Origin: Mycolicibacterium chlorophenolicum
Lineage (GTDB): Bacteria > Actinomycetota > Actinomycetes > Mycobacteriales > Mycobacteriaceae
DNA: 64,000 nucleotides
NCBI RefSeq assembly: GCF_001044235.1
Contig: NZ_JYNL01000014.1
Span: 24,070 to 88,069 of the forward strand
Direction of reading: 5' to 3'
The notes under the pieces are model-generated. The model searched no databases and had not been told where the DNA came from. It was given only the letters and a program-made list of their open reading frames with translations. Positions 1 through 8,199 of this stretch are shown piece after piece. Every line of letters starts with the position of its first letter. The first letter of the stretch is position 1. The position numbers and the translations under genes are program-made.

Positions 1-241
1 GCAGCACCACCGCGCCGACCACGATCTGCACGGTCGGCAGCGTGAAATGCGCCGATCCCAGCGCAGGCCGCAGCACGAACAGCACCACCACCCCGACTAC
101 GGTGCCCATCGCGAAACCTCCGGCGAGGAACACCAGCAGATGCAGGGCGGGCCGCGGCCGGTTGAGCATCAGCACCGTCATACCGATCCGGAACGGCTCC
201 AGGCTCACCGCGAGGGCCATCAGCATGAGCGGGAACCACAT
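1..241 (-). CDS. GAP-family membrane protein, N-terminal 80 residues (cut by window edge)
   Basis: The reading frame starts at an ATG and runs off the left edge of the window. An in-frame TAA lies 15 bases upstream of the ATG, so this is the only sensible start. The visible part begins MWFPLMLMALAVSLEPFRIG and has three hydrophobic stretches (about residues 3-14, 33-57 and 70-80) separated by Arg/Pro-rich turns. This resembles the mycobacterial GAP/Sap family of polytopic membrane proteins, some of which help export glycopeptidolipids or sulfolipids. That assignment is from overall look only, and the substrate cannot be inferred. The gene diverges from the flavin reductase across 84 bases. 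Confidence 0.6.
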   Translation of the reverse strand, partial: MWFPLMLMALAVSLEPFRIGMTVLMLNRPRPALHLLVFLAGGFAMGTVVGVVVLFVLRPALGSAHFTLPTVQIVVGAVVL

Positions 242-313
242 GATGGCGTCAACTTACGGCACGTTGTACTCACGGGGATTCCCATCATGGTGGCCGCGCC
301 GGGCGACGTGTGA

Positions 314-823
<510 letters not shown>

Positions 824-834
824 GGTAGCAGCAG

Positions 835-996
835 CTACGGGCGGTAGCCGAGTTCGTCGCGGTAGTGTCTGACCCGCTCGTCGAGCTCCCTGGCGTCGGC
901 CGTGCGGCCCTCCCGCCGGGCGAGCTCGGCGCGGCTGCTGATCTCTCGGATGGCGGTCCGAATATCGTTGGTGCTCAAGGGCTGGTGTAGCGACAC
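835..996 (-). CDS. Small charged helical protein, 53 residues
   Basis: This short gene starts at a GTG six bases after a GGAAGG ribosome-binding site and ends 12 bases from the convergent flavin reductase stop. The product is highly charged (runs such as AELARREGRTADARELDERV) and is predicted by eye to be two amphipathic helices with no cysteines, no signal peptide and no membrane segment. I do not recognise a named family; small proteins of this kind are common next to lipid-metabolism genes in mycobacteria. It may be co-transcribed with the acyl-CoA dehydrogenase upstream, from which it is separated by 74 bases. No function is proposed. Confidence 0.6.
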   Translation of the reverse strand: MSLHQPLSTNDIRTAIREISSRAELARREGRTADARELDERVRHYRDELGYRP

Positions 997-1070
997 TGCG
1001 CTGCCTTCCGTCGCTGAGTGGTGCTCTTCGCGAGCGTACTCCCGACACACCCCGGAGTGAACCAGGTCAC

Positions 1071-2807
1071 TCAGGGGTTCATCTCGTAGACGCCGTCGTA
1101 GCCCGCCACCTCGTGCCACACCCGGTCGAACCGGGCGGAGTCGGTGACCGGCTTGCGGATGGCCGACAGCGCCCACGCCTGCTGGTCGGCGGTGGAGCTG
1201 GGCTTGCCGTGCAGCTCGACCGCGTAGGCGGAGAAGTCGCGGATCATCACGTCGAAGATCTGGTCGGTCAGGTCGGCGTCGAGGCCCGTCAGTTCGGCCT
1301 GCTCGAGGATCAGCTGGCCGTACACCACCAGTGAGAACAGGTGGCCGATCACCAGCACGAAGTCCAGGTCGCTGCGCTGATCCTGATCGGGTGCCGCCCT
1401 GGCCAGCAGTTCCTTGAAGGCGGTGACCTGCTCGAAGAACCGTCCGACGTTGGGGATGCCGGTGTTGCGCTCGTAGACCGGTGCCCAGTCCGCGAACCGC
1501 ACCTTGGAGGCGCCGCCGACGGGGCCCTGATGCCAGAAGAAGACGTCGTCGGCTGCGTCGTCGCGGGTGCCGATCTGCGGGTAGTCGGCCGGGTTGAACA
1601 TGTAGTTCGGCATGAACTTCAGGATCTGGGCGACGTTGACGTGCACGGTGCCCTCCAACCGCGGCAGGGCGCCGATCAGCCGGACCACCTCGCTGAAGTA
1701 GGTGTTCTTCTCGAAACCCTTGGCGGCCAACACATCCCACAGTAGGGTGACCACCTTCTCGCCCTCGGAGGTGACCTTGGACTTGGTGACCGGGTTGAAC
1801 AGCAGGTAGCGGCGGTCCTCGAGGCTCGCGCTGCGGAAGTAGTCGATGGCGCGGTCGCTGAACAGTTTCATCGCGATCAGCCGCGAGTAGGCGTCGACGA
1901 AGTTCGCGCGCACGTGCGGGAACACGGTGACCGGGTTGCCGTACAGAATCCGGTTGTTGGCGTGGGTGATGGCCTCGTAGAAGGCGTGCTCGCACATGCC
2001 GATCGAGCCGCTGCACAGGTTGAACTTGCCGACGTTGACGGTGTTCAGCGCCGCCGAGAAGGCCTCCGGCCCGGTGCACAGGATGTCCTCCTCGTACACC
2101 GGGTAGTCGTTGAGCCGGAACGTGCTGACGAACATCTGGCCGTGCACGACGTTGCCGATCAGCTCGTAGTTCTCGTGGCCGCTGTCGGCGACGAACCACA
2201 CGTAACCCTCGGCGCCGTCGACGTCGGTGCGCCGCGAGAACACCGACACCATGCCGGCCACGTTGCCGTTGCCGATGTAGTACTTCTCGCCGGAGGCCCG
2301 GAACAGCACGCCCTCGCTGTCGTTCTCCGCGGGGGTGAGTAGCAGGTCGGTGTTGTAGATGTCGGCGCCGTGCTCGCGCTCCGACAGCGCGAACGCCATC
2401 ACGCCGCCGGCCTCGAGCTGGGCGGCCGCCTTCTCCTTGGCCTTGACGTTGTCGCTCTGCCAGATCGGTCCCAGCCCGAGGATGGTGACCTGCTCGGCAT
2501 ACCAGTAGGAGAGCCCGTAGAAGCCGAGGATCTCGCTGAGCACCGCGTTACGGGAGGTGTCCCAGCGCTTGTCGGCGTCCCCGCCGGAGAACTCCGACGG
2601 CGTCAGGAACGTCGCGAAGAGCCGTTCCTGCTTGACGAAGTCCAGGAAGTCCGACACCCACGCCGCATCGAGGTCGTCGCGCAGCAGCCGGTCCTTGCCG
2701 CGCTGCTCGAACCAGTCGATCAGGGCGCGCAGCTGGCGGCGGGATTCCGCGTCGAGCCGCGGCGGATCGAAGGAGTGCGGGTTGAGCAGCAGGGGGCGTG
2801 CGGTCAT
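1071..2807 (-). CDS. Acyl-CoA dehydrogenase family protein
   Basis: The 578-residue product has the acyl-CoA dehydrogenase architecture: an alpha-helical N-terminal domain, a beta-barrel middle domain containing MAFALSEREHGAD (about residues 139-151, the flavin/substrate-binding segment), and a helical C-terminal domain. It is longer than classical 380-residue enzymes, like the large FadE proteins. It should oxidise an acyl-CoA thioester to the enoyl-CoA with FAD, but the chain-length preference cannot be read. It is not the FadE5 sequence known next to sdh1 in M. tuberculosis. The ATG at 2807 is chosen over an upstream TTG at 2816 because TAGATT (2815-2820) lies exactly seven bases upstream, as expected for a leaderless transcript; no ribosome-binding site is visible. 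Confidence 0.8.
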   Translation of the reverse strand: MTARPLLLNPHSFDPPRLDAESRRQLRALIDWFEQRGKDRLLRDDLDAAWVSDFLDFVKQERLFATFLTPSEFSGGDADKRWDTSRNAVLSEILGFYGLSYWYAEQVTILGLGPIWQSDNVKAKEKAAAQLEAGGVMAFALSEREHGADIYNTDLLLTPAENDSEGVLFRASGEKYYIGNGNVAGMVSVFSRRTDVDGAEGYVWFVADSGHENYELIGNVVHGQMFVSTFRLNDYPVYEEDILCTGPEAFSAALNTVNVGKFNLCSGSIGMCEHAFYEAITHANNRILYGNPVTVFPHVRANFVDAYSRLIAMKLFSDRAIDYFRSASLEDRRYLLFNPVTKSKVTSEGEKVVTLLWDVLAAKGFEKNTYFSEVVRLIGALPRLEGTVHVNVAQILKFMPNYMFNPADYPQIGTRDDAADDVFFWHQGPVGGASKVRFADWAPVYERNTGIPNVGRFFEQVTAFKELLARAAPDQDQRSDLDFVLVIGHLFSLVVYGQLILEQAELTGLDADLTDQIFDVMIRDFSAYAVELHGKPSSTADQQAWALSAIRKPVTDSARFDRVWHEVAGYDGVYEMNP

Positions 2808-2814
2808 GGGTGGC

Positions 2815-2820
2815 AATCTA
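2815..2820 (-). promoter_or_regulatory. Predicted -10 element of a leaderless promoter for the acyl-CoA dehydrogenase
   Basis: The hexamer TAGATT fits the mycobacterial TANNNT consensus and is followed by seven bases and then the ATG, so transcription would start at or within a base of the start codon. No Shine-Dalgarno sequence is present, which supports a leaderless message and an independent promoter downstream of the sdh1 operon. Confidence 0.45.
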
Positions 2821-2887
2821 GCGCCCCCGGCGAATCCGGCGCGCCAAACAACGAGGAGCGTCGCTTTCCGCGCCCGATTCGCCCCGG

Positions 2888-3331
2888 TCAGGCGTGAACG
2901 TCGCGCAGACCCACGGCGTTACGCAGCCCCGAGCAGTTCACACACCCCACGCAGCCGATGCAGTCGTCGCAGCTCACGCAGCCGACGCAGGCCCGGCACC
3001 GGCCGCAGTCGATGCAGCCCAGGCAGGCGAGGCAGCCGCGGCACGCGATGCACAGCACGGTCAGCACGCACCCGGCGATCGCGGCGCTGCCCGCGGTAGC
3101 GATGGATCCGGCCACACCGGCGCTGCCTGCCGTCACGATCGAGCGCACCACCGCCGCACTGCCCGCGGTGGCGACGGATCCGGCGACGCCGGCACTTCCC
3201 GCGGTGGCGATGGATCCCGCGACGGCCGCGCTGTTGACGGTGCCGATCGAGCCGGCCACCGCGGCACTGCCCGACGTCGAGATCGACCCGGCGACGGCGA
3301 CGTTGTCCGCCGCCACCGGCGCGCCGGTCAT
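2888..3331 (-). CDS. Triplet-repeat protein with cysteine-every-third-residue tail
   Basis: The 147-residue product starts at an ATG behind GGGGGAAG and follows sdhB by 14 bases, so it is very likely part of the sdh1 operon. After a short leader, the sequence is built from 12-residue units of the form AVAGSIATAGSA, which divide into four triplets with a small residue first and V/S/T in the middle. From about residue 83 the same triplet phase continues, but the middle residue becomes cysteine: 15 of 16 consecutive triplets are xCx, giving 15 cysteines spaced by exactly three. The periodicity is also visible in DNA as a TGC or TGT codon every nine bases. The tail ends with GLRNAVGLR. No signal peptide is seen. 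I recognise no family; a solenoid or beta-helix with an ordered ladder of thiols is the simplest inference, and metal or cluster binding near Sdh1 is speculation. Confidence 0.7.
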   Translation of the reverse strand: MTGAPVAADNVAVAGSISTSGSAAVAGSIGTVNSAAVAGSIATAGSAGVAGSVATAGSAAVVRSIVTAGSAGVAGSIATAGSAAIAGCVLTVLCIACRGCLACLGCIDCGRCRACVGCVSCDDCIGCVGCVNCSGLRNAVGLRDVHA

Positions 3332-3345
3332 GGTGCTACTTCCCC

Positions 3346-4101
3346 CTACTTCCGCCGGAACAGCTTGTTGCCCAGCCACACCACCGGGTCGTACTTGCGG
3401 TCGGCGGCGCGTTCCTTCATCGGGATCAGCGCGTTGTCGGTGATCTTGATGTGCTCGGGGCACACCTCGGTGCAGCACTTGGTGATGTTGCAGTAGCCCA
3501 GTCCGTTCTCCTCCTGGGCCTGCTCGGCGCGGTGGCCGTGCACATCGAGCGGATGCATGTCCAGCTCGGCCTGCCGCATCAGATACCGGGGACCGGAGAA
3601 CGCGAGCTTGTTCTCCTCGTGGTCACGGTTGACGTGGCAGACGTTCTGGCACAGGAAGCACTCGATGCACTTGCGGAACTCCTGGCTGCGGTTCACGTCT
3701 TCCTGCTGCATCCGGTACTCGCCGGGCTGCAGGTCCTTCGGCGGCGTGAAGGACGGGATCTCCCTGGCCTTCTCGTAGTTGAAGGACACGTCGGTCACCA
3801 GGTCCCGCATCACCGGGAAGGTGCGCAGCGGGGTGACGGTCACGACCTCGTCCTCCCCGAACGTGGACATGCGCGTCATGCACAACAGCCGGGGGCGGCC
3901 GTTGATCTCCGCCGAGCAGGAGCCGCACTTGCCGGCCTTGCAGTTCCAGCGCACCGCCAGGTCGCCGGTCTGGGTCTGCTGCAGCCGGTGGATGATGTCG
4001 AGGACGACCTCACCCTCGTTGACCTCGACGGTGTAGTCCTTGAGTTCCCCGCCGGAGGCGTCGCCGCGCCAGACGCGCATCTGAGCGTTGTAGGCACCCA
4101 T
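3346..4101 (-). CDS. sdhB: Succinate dehydrogenase 1 iron-sulfur subunit
   Basis: This 251-residue subunit carries electrons from FAD in SdhA to the membrane quinone site. The N-terminal plant-type ferredoxin domain has Cys54, Cys59, Cys62 and Cys74 for the [2Fe-2S] cluster. The C-terminal half has CIECFLCQNVC and a second group containing CCTEVCPEHIK, which together hold the [4Fe-4S] and third clusters. It starts three bases after the sdhA stop behind GGAAGGG, so translation is probably coupled. It matches Rv0247c and the Sdh1 rather than the Sdh2 type by context, because an Rv0250c-like gene heads the operon. Confidence 0.93.
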   Translation of the reverse strand: MGAYNAQMRVWRGDASGGELKDYTVEVNEGEVVLDIIHRLQQTQTGDLAVRWNCKAGKCGSCSAEINGRPRLLCMTRMSTFGEDEVVTVTPLRTFPVMRDLVTDVSFNYEKAREIPSFTPPKDLQPGEYRMQQEDVNRSQEFRKCIECFLCQNVCHVNRDHEENKLAFSGPRYLMRQAELDMHPLDVHGHRAEQAQEENGLGYCNITKCCTEVCPEHIKITDNALIPMKERAADRKYDPVVWLGNKLFRRK

Positions 4102-4104
4102 GGG

Positions 4105-6033
4105 TCAGCCCTTCCGTTGCGGATGTTCGAGGAGTTCGTCGTCGGTGTAGTACTTCTCGAGCTCGGAGAGTTCGAACGTCTCCAGCAGGTCGGACCGCAT
4201 GGTGGGCTGGCGCTCCTTGGAGACGCTGACGTCGGGAACCACCGGGTCGTCGCCCTCGGACCGGACCACCAGCAGGTGGTTGCGCCAGCCGGCGTTCATC
4301 GACGGGTAGTCGTCGCGGGTGTGGCCGCCGCGGCTCTCGGTGCGGGTCATCGCGGACTTGGCCACCGATTCGCTGACCAGCAGCATGTTGCGCAGGTCCA
4401 TCGCCAGATGCCAGCCGGGGTTGAACTTGCGCTCGCCCTCGACCTTGACCCGCTTGTAGCGGTCCCGGAGTTCCTGCAGTTTATCCAGGGCCTCCTGCAT
4501 CTCGTCGGCCTTGCGGATGATGCCCACCAGGTTGTTCATGGTGTCCTGGATGTCCAGCTGCAGCGAGTACGGATTCTCCGGCGCCGAGCCGTCGCTCGGA
4601 CCGTCGAACACCGCCAGCGCCATCTCCCGGGCCTTGGCCACGGCGTCCTCGGTGACCGCCGGCCGATCCGACATCGCGCGGACGTAGTCCGAGGCGCCGA
4701 GCCCGGCGCGCCGGCCGAAGACCAGCAGGTCGGACAGCGAGTTGCCGCCCAGCCGGTTGGAGCCGTGCATACCGCCCGCGCACTCGCCCGCGGCGAACAG
4801 GCCGGGCGTCGCGGCGGCGGCGGTGTCCGGGTCGACCTCGATGCCGCCCATCACGTAGTGACAGGTCGGTCCGACCTCCATCTCGTCGGTGGTGATGTCG
4901 ACCTCGGCCAGCTCGATGAACTGGTGGTACATCGAGGGCAGCCGGCGCTTGATCTCCTCCGGGGTCATGCGGGAGGCGATGTCGAGGTACACGCCGCCGT
5001 GCGGGGTGCCGCGGCCTTCCTTGACCTCGGTGTTGATCGCCCGGGCCACCTCGTCGCGGGGCAGCAGGTCAGGGGTGCGGCGCGCGGAGTCGTTGTCCTT
5101 GAGCCACTGGTCGGCCTCTTCCTCGGATTCGGCGTACTGACCCTTGAAGACGTCGGGGATGTAATTGAACATGAAGCGCTTGCCCTCGGAGTTCTTCAGC
5201 ACTCCGCCGTCGCCGCGCACGCCCTCGGTGACCAGGATCCCCTTCACCGACAGCGGCCAGACCATGCCGGTCGGGTGGAACTGGATGAACTCCATGTTGA
5301 TCAGCGACGACCCGGCGCGCAGCGCCAGCGCGTGCCCGTCGCCGGTGTACTCCCAGGAGTTCGACGACACCTTGTACGACTTGCCGATGCCTCCGGTGGC
5401 CAGCACCACCGCGGGCGCCTCGAACAGCACGAAGTCGCCGGTCTCGCGGTAGTAGCCGAAGGCTCCGGCGACCTTTCCGTTGTCGAGCAGCAGTTCGGTG
5501 ATCGCGACCTCGTGGAAGACCCGGATCCGCGCTTCGTAGTCGCCGAGTTCCCGCTTGTCCTCCTGCTGCAGCGACACGATCTTCTGCTGCAGGGTGCGGA
5601 TGATCTCCAGGCCGGTGCGGTCACCGACGTGGGCCAGTCGCGGGTAGGTGTGCCCGCCGAAGTTGCGCTGGCTGATCTTGCCGTCCTTGGTGCGGTCGAA
5701 CAGCGCGCCGTAGGTCTCGAGCTCCCACACCCGGTCCGGGGCTTCCTGGGCGTGCAGTTCGGCCATCCGCCAGTTGTTCAGGAACTTCCCGCCGCGCATG
5801 GTGTCACCGAAGTGCACCTGCCAGGAGTCCTTGGTGTTGACGTTGCGCATGGCCGCGGCGCAGCCGCCTTCGGCCATCACGGTATGGGCTTTGCCGAACA
5901 GCGATTTCGTCACCACCGCGACGCGCAGGCCCCGTTCCCGGGCCTCGATCACCGCGCGCAGTCCCGCCCCGCCGGCGCCGATCACGACGACGTCGTATTC
6001 GTGCCGTTCGATTTCTGCTTCGTCCGAAGCCAT
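4105..6033 (-). CDS. sdhA: Succinate dehydrogenase 1 flavoprotein subunit
   Basis: This 642-residue subunit oxidises succinate to fumarate with covalently bound FAD. It has the Rossmann FAD motif VVIGAGGAGL (residues 16-25), the likely flavinylation histidine His50 in GKAHTVMAEGG, the substrate-binding segment around FIQFHPTGM and the GGIEVD region that closes the active site. The length is usual for actinobacterial Sdh1/fumarate-reductase-type flavoproteins. The ATG at 6033 is preferred to the TTG immediately before it, because GAGGG would lie too close to the TTG. It sits between sdhC (49 bases upstream) and sdhB in one operon. Confidence 0.93.
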   Translation of the reverse strand: MASDEAEIERHEYDVVVIGAGGAGLRAVIEARERGLRVAVVTKSLFGKAHTVMAEGGCAAAMRNVNTKDSWQVHFGDTMRGGKFLNNWRMAELHAQEAPDRVWELETYGALFDRTKDGKISQRNFGGHTYPRLAHVGDRTGLEIIRTLQQKIVSLQQEDKRELGDYEARIRVFHEVAITELLLDNGKVAGAFGYYRETGDFVLFEAPAVVLATGGIGKSYKVSSNSWEYTGDGHALALRAGSSLINMEFIQFHPTGMVWPLSVKGILVTEGVRGDGGVLKNSEGKRFMFNYIPDVFKGQYAESEEEADQWLKDNDSARRTPDLLPRDEVARAINTEVKEGRGTPHGGVYLDIASRMTPEEIKRRLPSMYHQFIELAEVDITTDEMEVGPTCHYVMGGIEVDPDTAAAATPGLFAAGECAGGMHGSNRLGGNSLSDLLVFGRRAGLGASDYVRAMSDRPAVTEDAVAKAREMALAVFDGPSDGSAPENPYSLQLDIQDTMNNLVGIIRKADEMQEALDKLQELRDRYKRVKVEGERKFNPGWHLAMDLRNMLLVSESVAKSAMTRTESRGGHTRDDYPSMNAGWRNHLLVVRSEGDDPVVPDVSVSKERQPTMRSDLLETFELSELEKYYTDDELLEHPQRKG

Positions 6034-6082
6034 CAACCCTCACTCGTCCTTGATCAATGAAAAACTCTGTGCGCCTTGTGTT

Positions 6083-6919
6083 TCAGCCGATGAACCGCAG
6101 ATCGGAGATGGTGCCGCCGGCTACCAGCATGACGTAGAAGTCGGTCAGCATGAGCGTGCCCAGCGTGACCCAGGCGTAGAGCTTGTGCCGGGTGTTGAGC
6201 TTGCTGATCTGCGTCCACATCCAATACCGGACCGGGTGTTTGGAGAAGTGCTTGAGCCGGCCGCCCGCGACGTGCCGGCAGGAGTGGCACGAGATCGTGT
6301 ACACCCAGAGCATCACCACGTTGATCACGAGGATGACGTTGCCCAGCCCGAAGCCGAAGCCGCCCGGACCGTCTTCGGAGTGGAAGGCCTTGATCGCGTC
6401 CCAGGTGTTGATGAGCGAGATGAGCGCCGCGATATAGAAGAAGTAGCGGTGCAGGTTCTGCAGGATCAGCGGAAAACGGGTCTCTCCGGTGTATTTCGCG
6501 TGCGGCTCGGCCACGGCGCAGGCCGTCGGCGACTGCCACACCGAGCGGTAGTAGGCACCTCGGTAGTAGTAGCAGGTGATTCGAAACAGCAGGAGGAACG
6601 GCAGCGACAGCAGCGCGTAGGGCAGCAGCGACAACGGCCCCGACGTGGGCAGGATCTGCGGCCAGAACTCGCTGGCCTCGCCGCAGGCCTTACTCAGGCA
6701 GGGTGAGTAGAACGGCGTGAGGTAGTGGTACTTCTCGACGAAGAAGTCGTCGCGCATGAACGCCCGCACCGTGGCGTAGATGATGAACGCGGCGAAACCC
6801 AGATCCGTGACGATGGGCGACTTGAGCCAGTTGTCGGTGCGCAGCGTGCGCTGGGCGATCTGGGCTCGGCCCGGGGAGAAGACGCCGGTCGCCTTGCGGT
6901 CGGCGGTGGGTGCGCTCAC
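6083..6919 (-). CDS. sdhC: Succinate dehydrogenase 1 membrane subunit
   Basis: The 278-residue protein has five hydrophobic segments (about residues 36-54, 96-117, 158-174, 193-211 and 246-267) and anchors SdhAB to the membrane, passing electrons to menaquinone. It is longer than classical SdhC and contains Cys74, Cys79, Cys116, Cys134 and a compact CHSCRH motif at 211-216. Published structural work on M. smegmatis Sdh1 describes a membrane-embedded Rieske-type cluster, and CHSCRH looks like a candidate part of such a site; the residue assignment is my inference. The GTG start follows GAGAGGGAA. It corresponds to Rv0249c. Confidence 0.88.
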   Translation of the reverse strand: MSAPTADRKATGVFSPGRAQIAQRTLRTDNWLKSPIVTDLGFAAFIIYATVRAFMRDDFFVEKYHYLTPFYSPCLSKACGEASEFWPQILPTSGPLSLLPYALLSLPFLLLFRITCYYYRGAYYRSVWQSPTACAVAEPHAKYTGETRFPLILQNLHRYFFYIAALISLINTWDAIKAFHSEDGPGGFGFGLGNVILVINVVMLWVYTISCHSCRHVAGGRLKHFSKHPVRYWMWTQISKLNTRHKLYAWVTLGTLMLTDFYVMLVAGGTISDLRFIG

Positions 6920-7010
6920 GTTTCCCTCTCGATGAATGTTTCTTGACGAACTCGACTCGCGCACTCGACTGTCGCACGAGCCCGATGTGCCCGACCGGGC
7001 ACTCCCTGGC

Positions 7011-7310
7011 TCAGTGCGTTCCGCCCAGCCCCTCGTCGTCGACGCCGCGCCAGAAATCGGTGTCGTACTGGGTATCCGGAATCGGGATGCGTTCGCCGAC
7101 ATGGTGATGCCGGGACAGACCGCGCGCGAGTTCCAGTTCCTCGGCGTCGATGTCGAGTCGATCGATATCGTTGAGGATGCGTTCGGCATCATTGACGATG
7201 CGACGGGTAGCCGGGCTGTCCCCGTATCGCGACGCCAGTGATGTCACGCAACGCCGAAGGCTTCCGATCAGATCGTGAAGCTCGGCGAGCTCGGTGGTGC
7301 TGCTGGACAA
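7011..7310 (-). CDS. Rv0250c-like protein heading the sdh1 operon
   Basis: The 99-residue protein starts at a TTG placed five bases after a perfect AAGGAGGT ribosome-binding site, so the unusual start is well supported. The N-terminal two thirds are helical and charged (AERILNDIDRLDIDAEELELARGL), and the C-terminal part is polar with a GERIPIPDTQYDTDFWRGVDDEG-like motif split over turns. It has one cysteine, no membrane segment and no signal peptide. Its size and place directly upstream of sdhC match M. tuberculosis Rv0250c, a conserved protein of unknown role. Co-transcription with sdhCAB across the 91-base gap suggests a part in Sdh1 assembly or control, but nothing in the sequence proves it. 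Confidence 0.7.
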   Translation of the reverse strand: MSSSTTELAELHDLIGSLRRCVTSLASRYGDSPATRRIVNDAERILNDIDRLDIDAEELELARGLSRHHHVGERIPIPDTQYDTDFWRGVDDEGLGGTH

Positions 7311-7331
7311 GTGACCTCCTTGGGCTGAAGG

Positions 7332-7346
7332 GTGTCATGGATCACA
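7332..7346. promoter_or_regulatory. CRP-like operator over the predicted -10 of the sdh1 operon
   Basis: GTGTCATGGATCACA fits the mycobacterial CRP consensus GTGnnAnnnnnCACA in every fixed position. It overlaps TACTGT on the minus strand (7344-7349), the best -10 candidate for the Rv0250c-like/sdhC transcript. Binding there would be expected to block initiation, that is, cAMP-CRP repression of sdh1. It is also about 75-90 bases upstream of the divergent gene at 7420. Confidence 0.5.
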
Positions 7347-7369
7347 GTACGCATTTGATGCTAGCCACA

Positions 7370-7388
7370 TCACCCACCTGATGGGTGA
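7370..7388. promoter_or_regulatory. Inverted repeat TCACCCA-N5-TGGGTGA in the divergent promoter region
   Basis: Two perfect 7-base arms separated by five bases lie between the sdh1 operon promoter and the PEP-mutase-family gene, 31 bases before the latter's start. The arm length and spacing fit a dimeric repressor or activator site. A hairpin in the leader of the rightward transcript is the alternative. The binding protein is unknown. Confidence 0.35.
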
Positions 7389-7419
7389 GACAGATCACTT
7401 TGATGACACGGAGGTAAGA

Positions 7420-8178
7420 ATGACCGACGACGTTCTGAGGGGCCGCGCCGAGACGTTGCTGGCGCTGCACCGGCCCGGGGACCCGGTCATCCTGCCGACG
7501 GCGTGGGACGCGTGGTCGGCCCGGCTGGCCGCCGGCGCCGGCTTCGCGGCGCTGACCGTGGGCAGCCATCCGGTGGCGGACTCGGTCGGCAAGCCCGACA
7601 ACGAGGGCATGACGTTCGACGATCTGATCACCCGCGTCGCCCAGATCACCGCCGCCACCGATCTGCCGGTGTCGGTCGACATCGAGTCCGGATACGGCGA
7701 AGCACCGTCACGGCTCATCGAGGGCCTGCTGTCGGTCGGGGCGGTCGGCCTGAACATCGAGGACACCGTGCACAGCGAGGGCGGCCGGCTGCGGTCGGCC
7801 GACGAGCATGCCGATCTCGTGGGTGCGCTGCGGGCGGCGGCCGACGCGTCCGGGGTGCACGTGGTGATCAACGCGCGCACCGATCTGTTCCTGAGGCAGG
7901 ACGGCGACGAGTCCGACCGGGTCGACCGGGCGATCGCCCGGCTGACGCAGGCGGCCGACGCAGGCGCCGACGTGCTCTACCCGGTCGGGTTGCACGGCCC
8001 GGAGACGTTGCAGCGCTTGACATCCGAGCTGCCGCTGCCGGTCAACGCGATCGCGGCGCCGGACAAGGCCGACCCGGCGTCCTACGGTCCGCTCGGGGTG
8101 GCCCGGATCAGCTTCGGACCCTTCTGGCAGGCCGCGCTCGCGGAGCGTTCGAAGGAGATCCTGGCCCGCTGGCGCTGA
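7420..8178 (+). CDS. Isocitrate lyase/PEP mutase family protein
   Basis: The 252-residue product is a TIM barrel of the PEP mutase/isocitrate lyase superfamily. Visible marks are the N-terminal GSHPVADSVGKPDNEG region (substrate loop), DIESGYGE at about residues 87-94 and GLNIEDT at 112-118 with the acidic metal ligands, and NARTDLFL near 150. The family includes PEP phosphonomutase, 2-methylisocitrate lyase and oxaloacetate hydrolases. The signature Cys of isocitrate/methylisocitrate lyase is not seen, so it probably cleaves or hydrolyses a C-C bond in a small oxo-acid, substrate unknown. The ATG follows GGAGGTAAGA; an earlier in-frame ATG at 7381 lacks a good ribosome-binding site. Confidence 0.8.
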   Translation: MTDDVLRGRAETLLALHRPGDPVILPTAWDAWSARLAAGAGFAALTVGSHPVADSVGKPDNEGMTFDDLITRVAQITAATDLPVSVDIESGYGEAPSRLIEGLLSVGAVGLNIEDTVHSEGGRLRSADEHADLVGALRAAADASGVHVVINARTDLFLRQDGDESDRVDRAIARLTQAADAGADVLYPVGLHGPETLQRLTSELPLPVNAIAAPDKADPASYGPLGVARISFGPFWQAALAERSKEILARWR

Positions 8179-8199
8179 GTCGTACCGGGCGTCAGTCCG

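Noticed and set aside
3080..3330. Regular repeats of about 36 bases that look like a CRISPR array
   Set aside because: The repeats are in phase with codons of the triplet-repeat protein, are imperfect, have no spacers and have no cas genes near.
3451..6060. A very long open frame on the plus strand opposite sdhB and sdhA
   Set aside because: It is antisense to clear sdhBA genes and has the Val/Gly/His-rich make-up expected when high-GC codons are read in reverse. No domain is visible.
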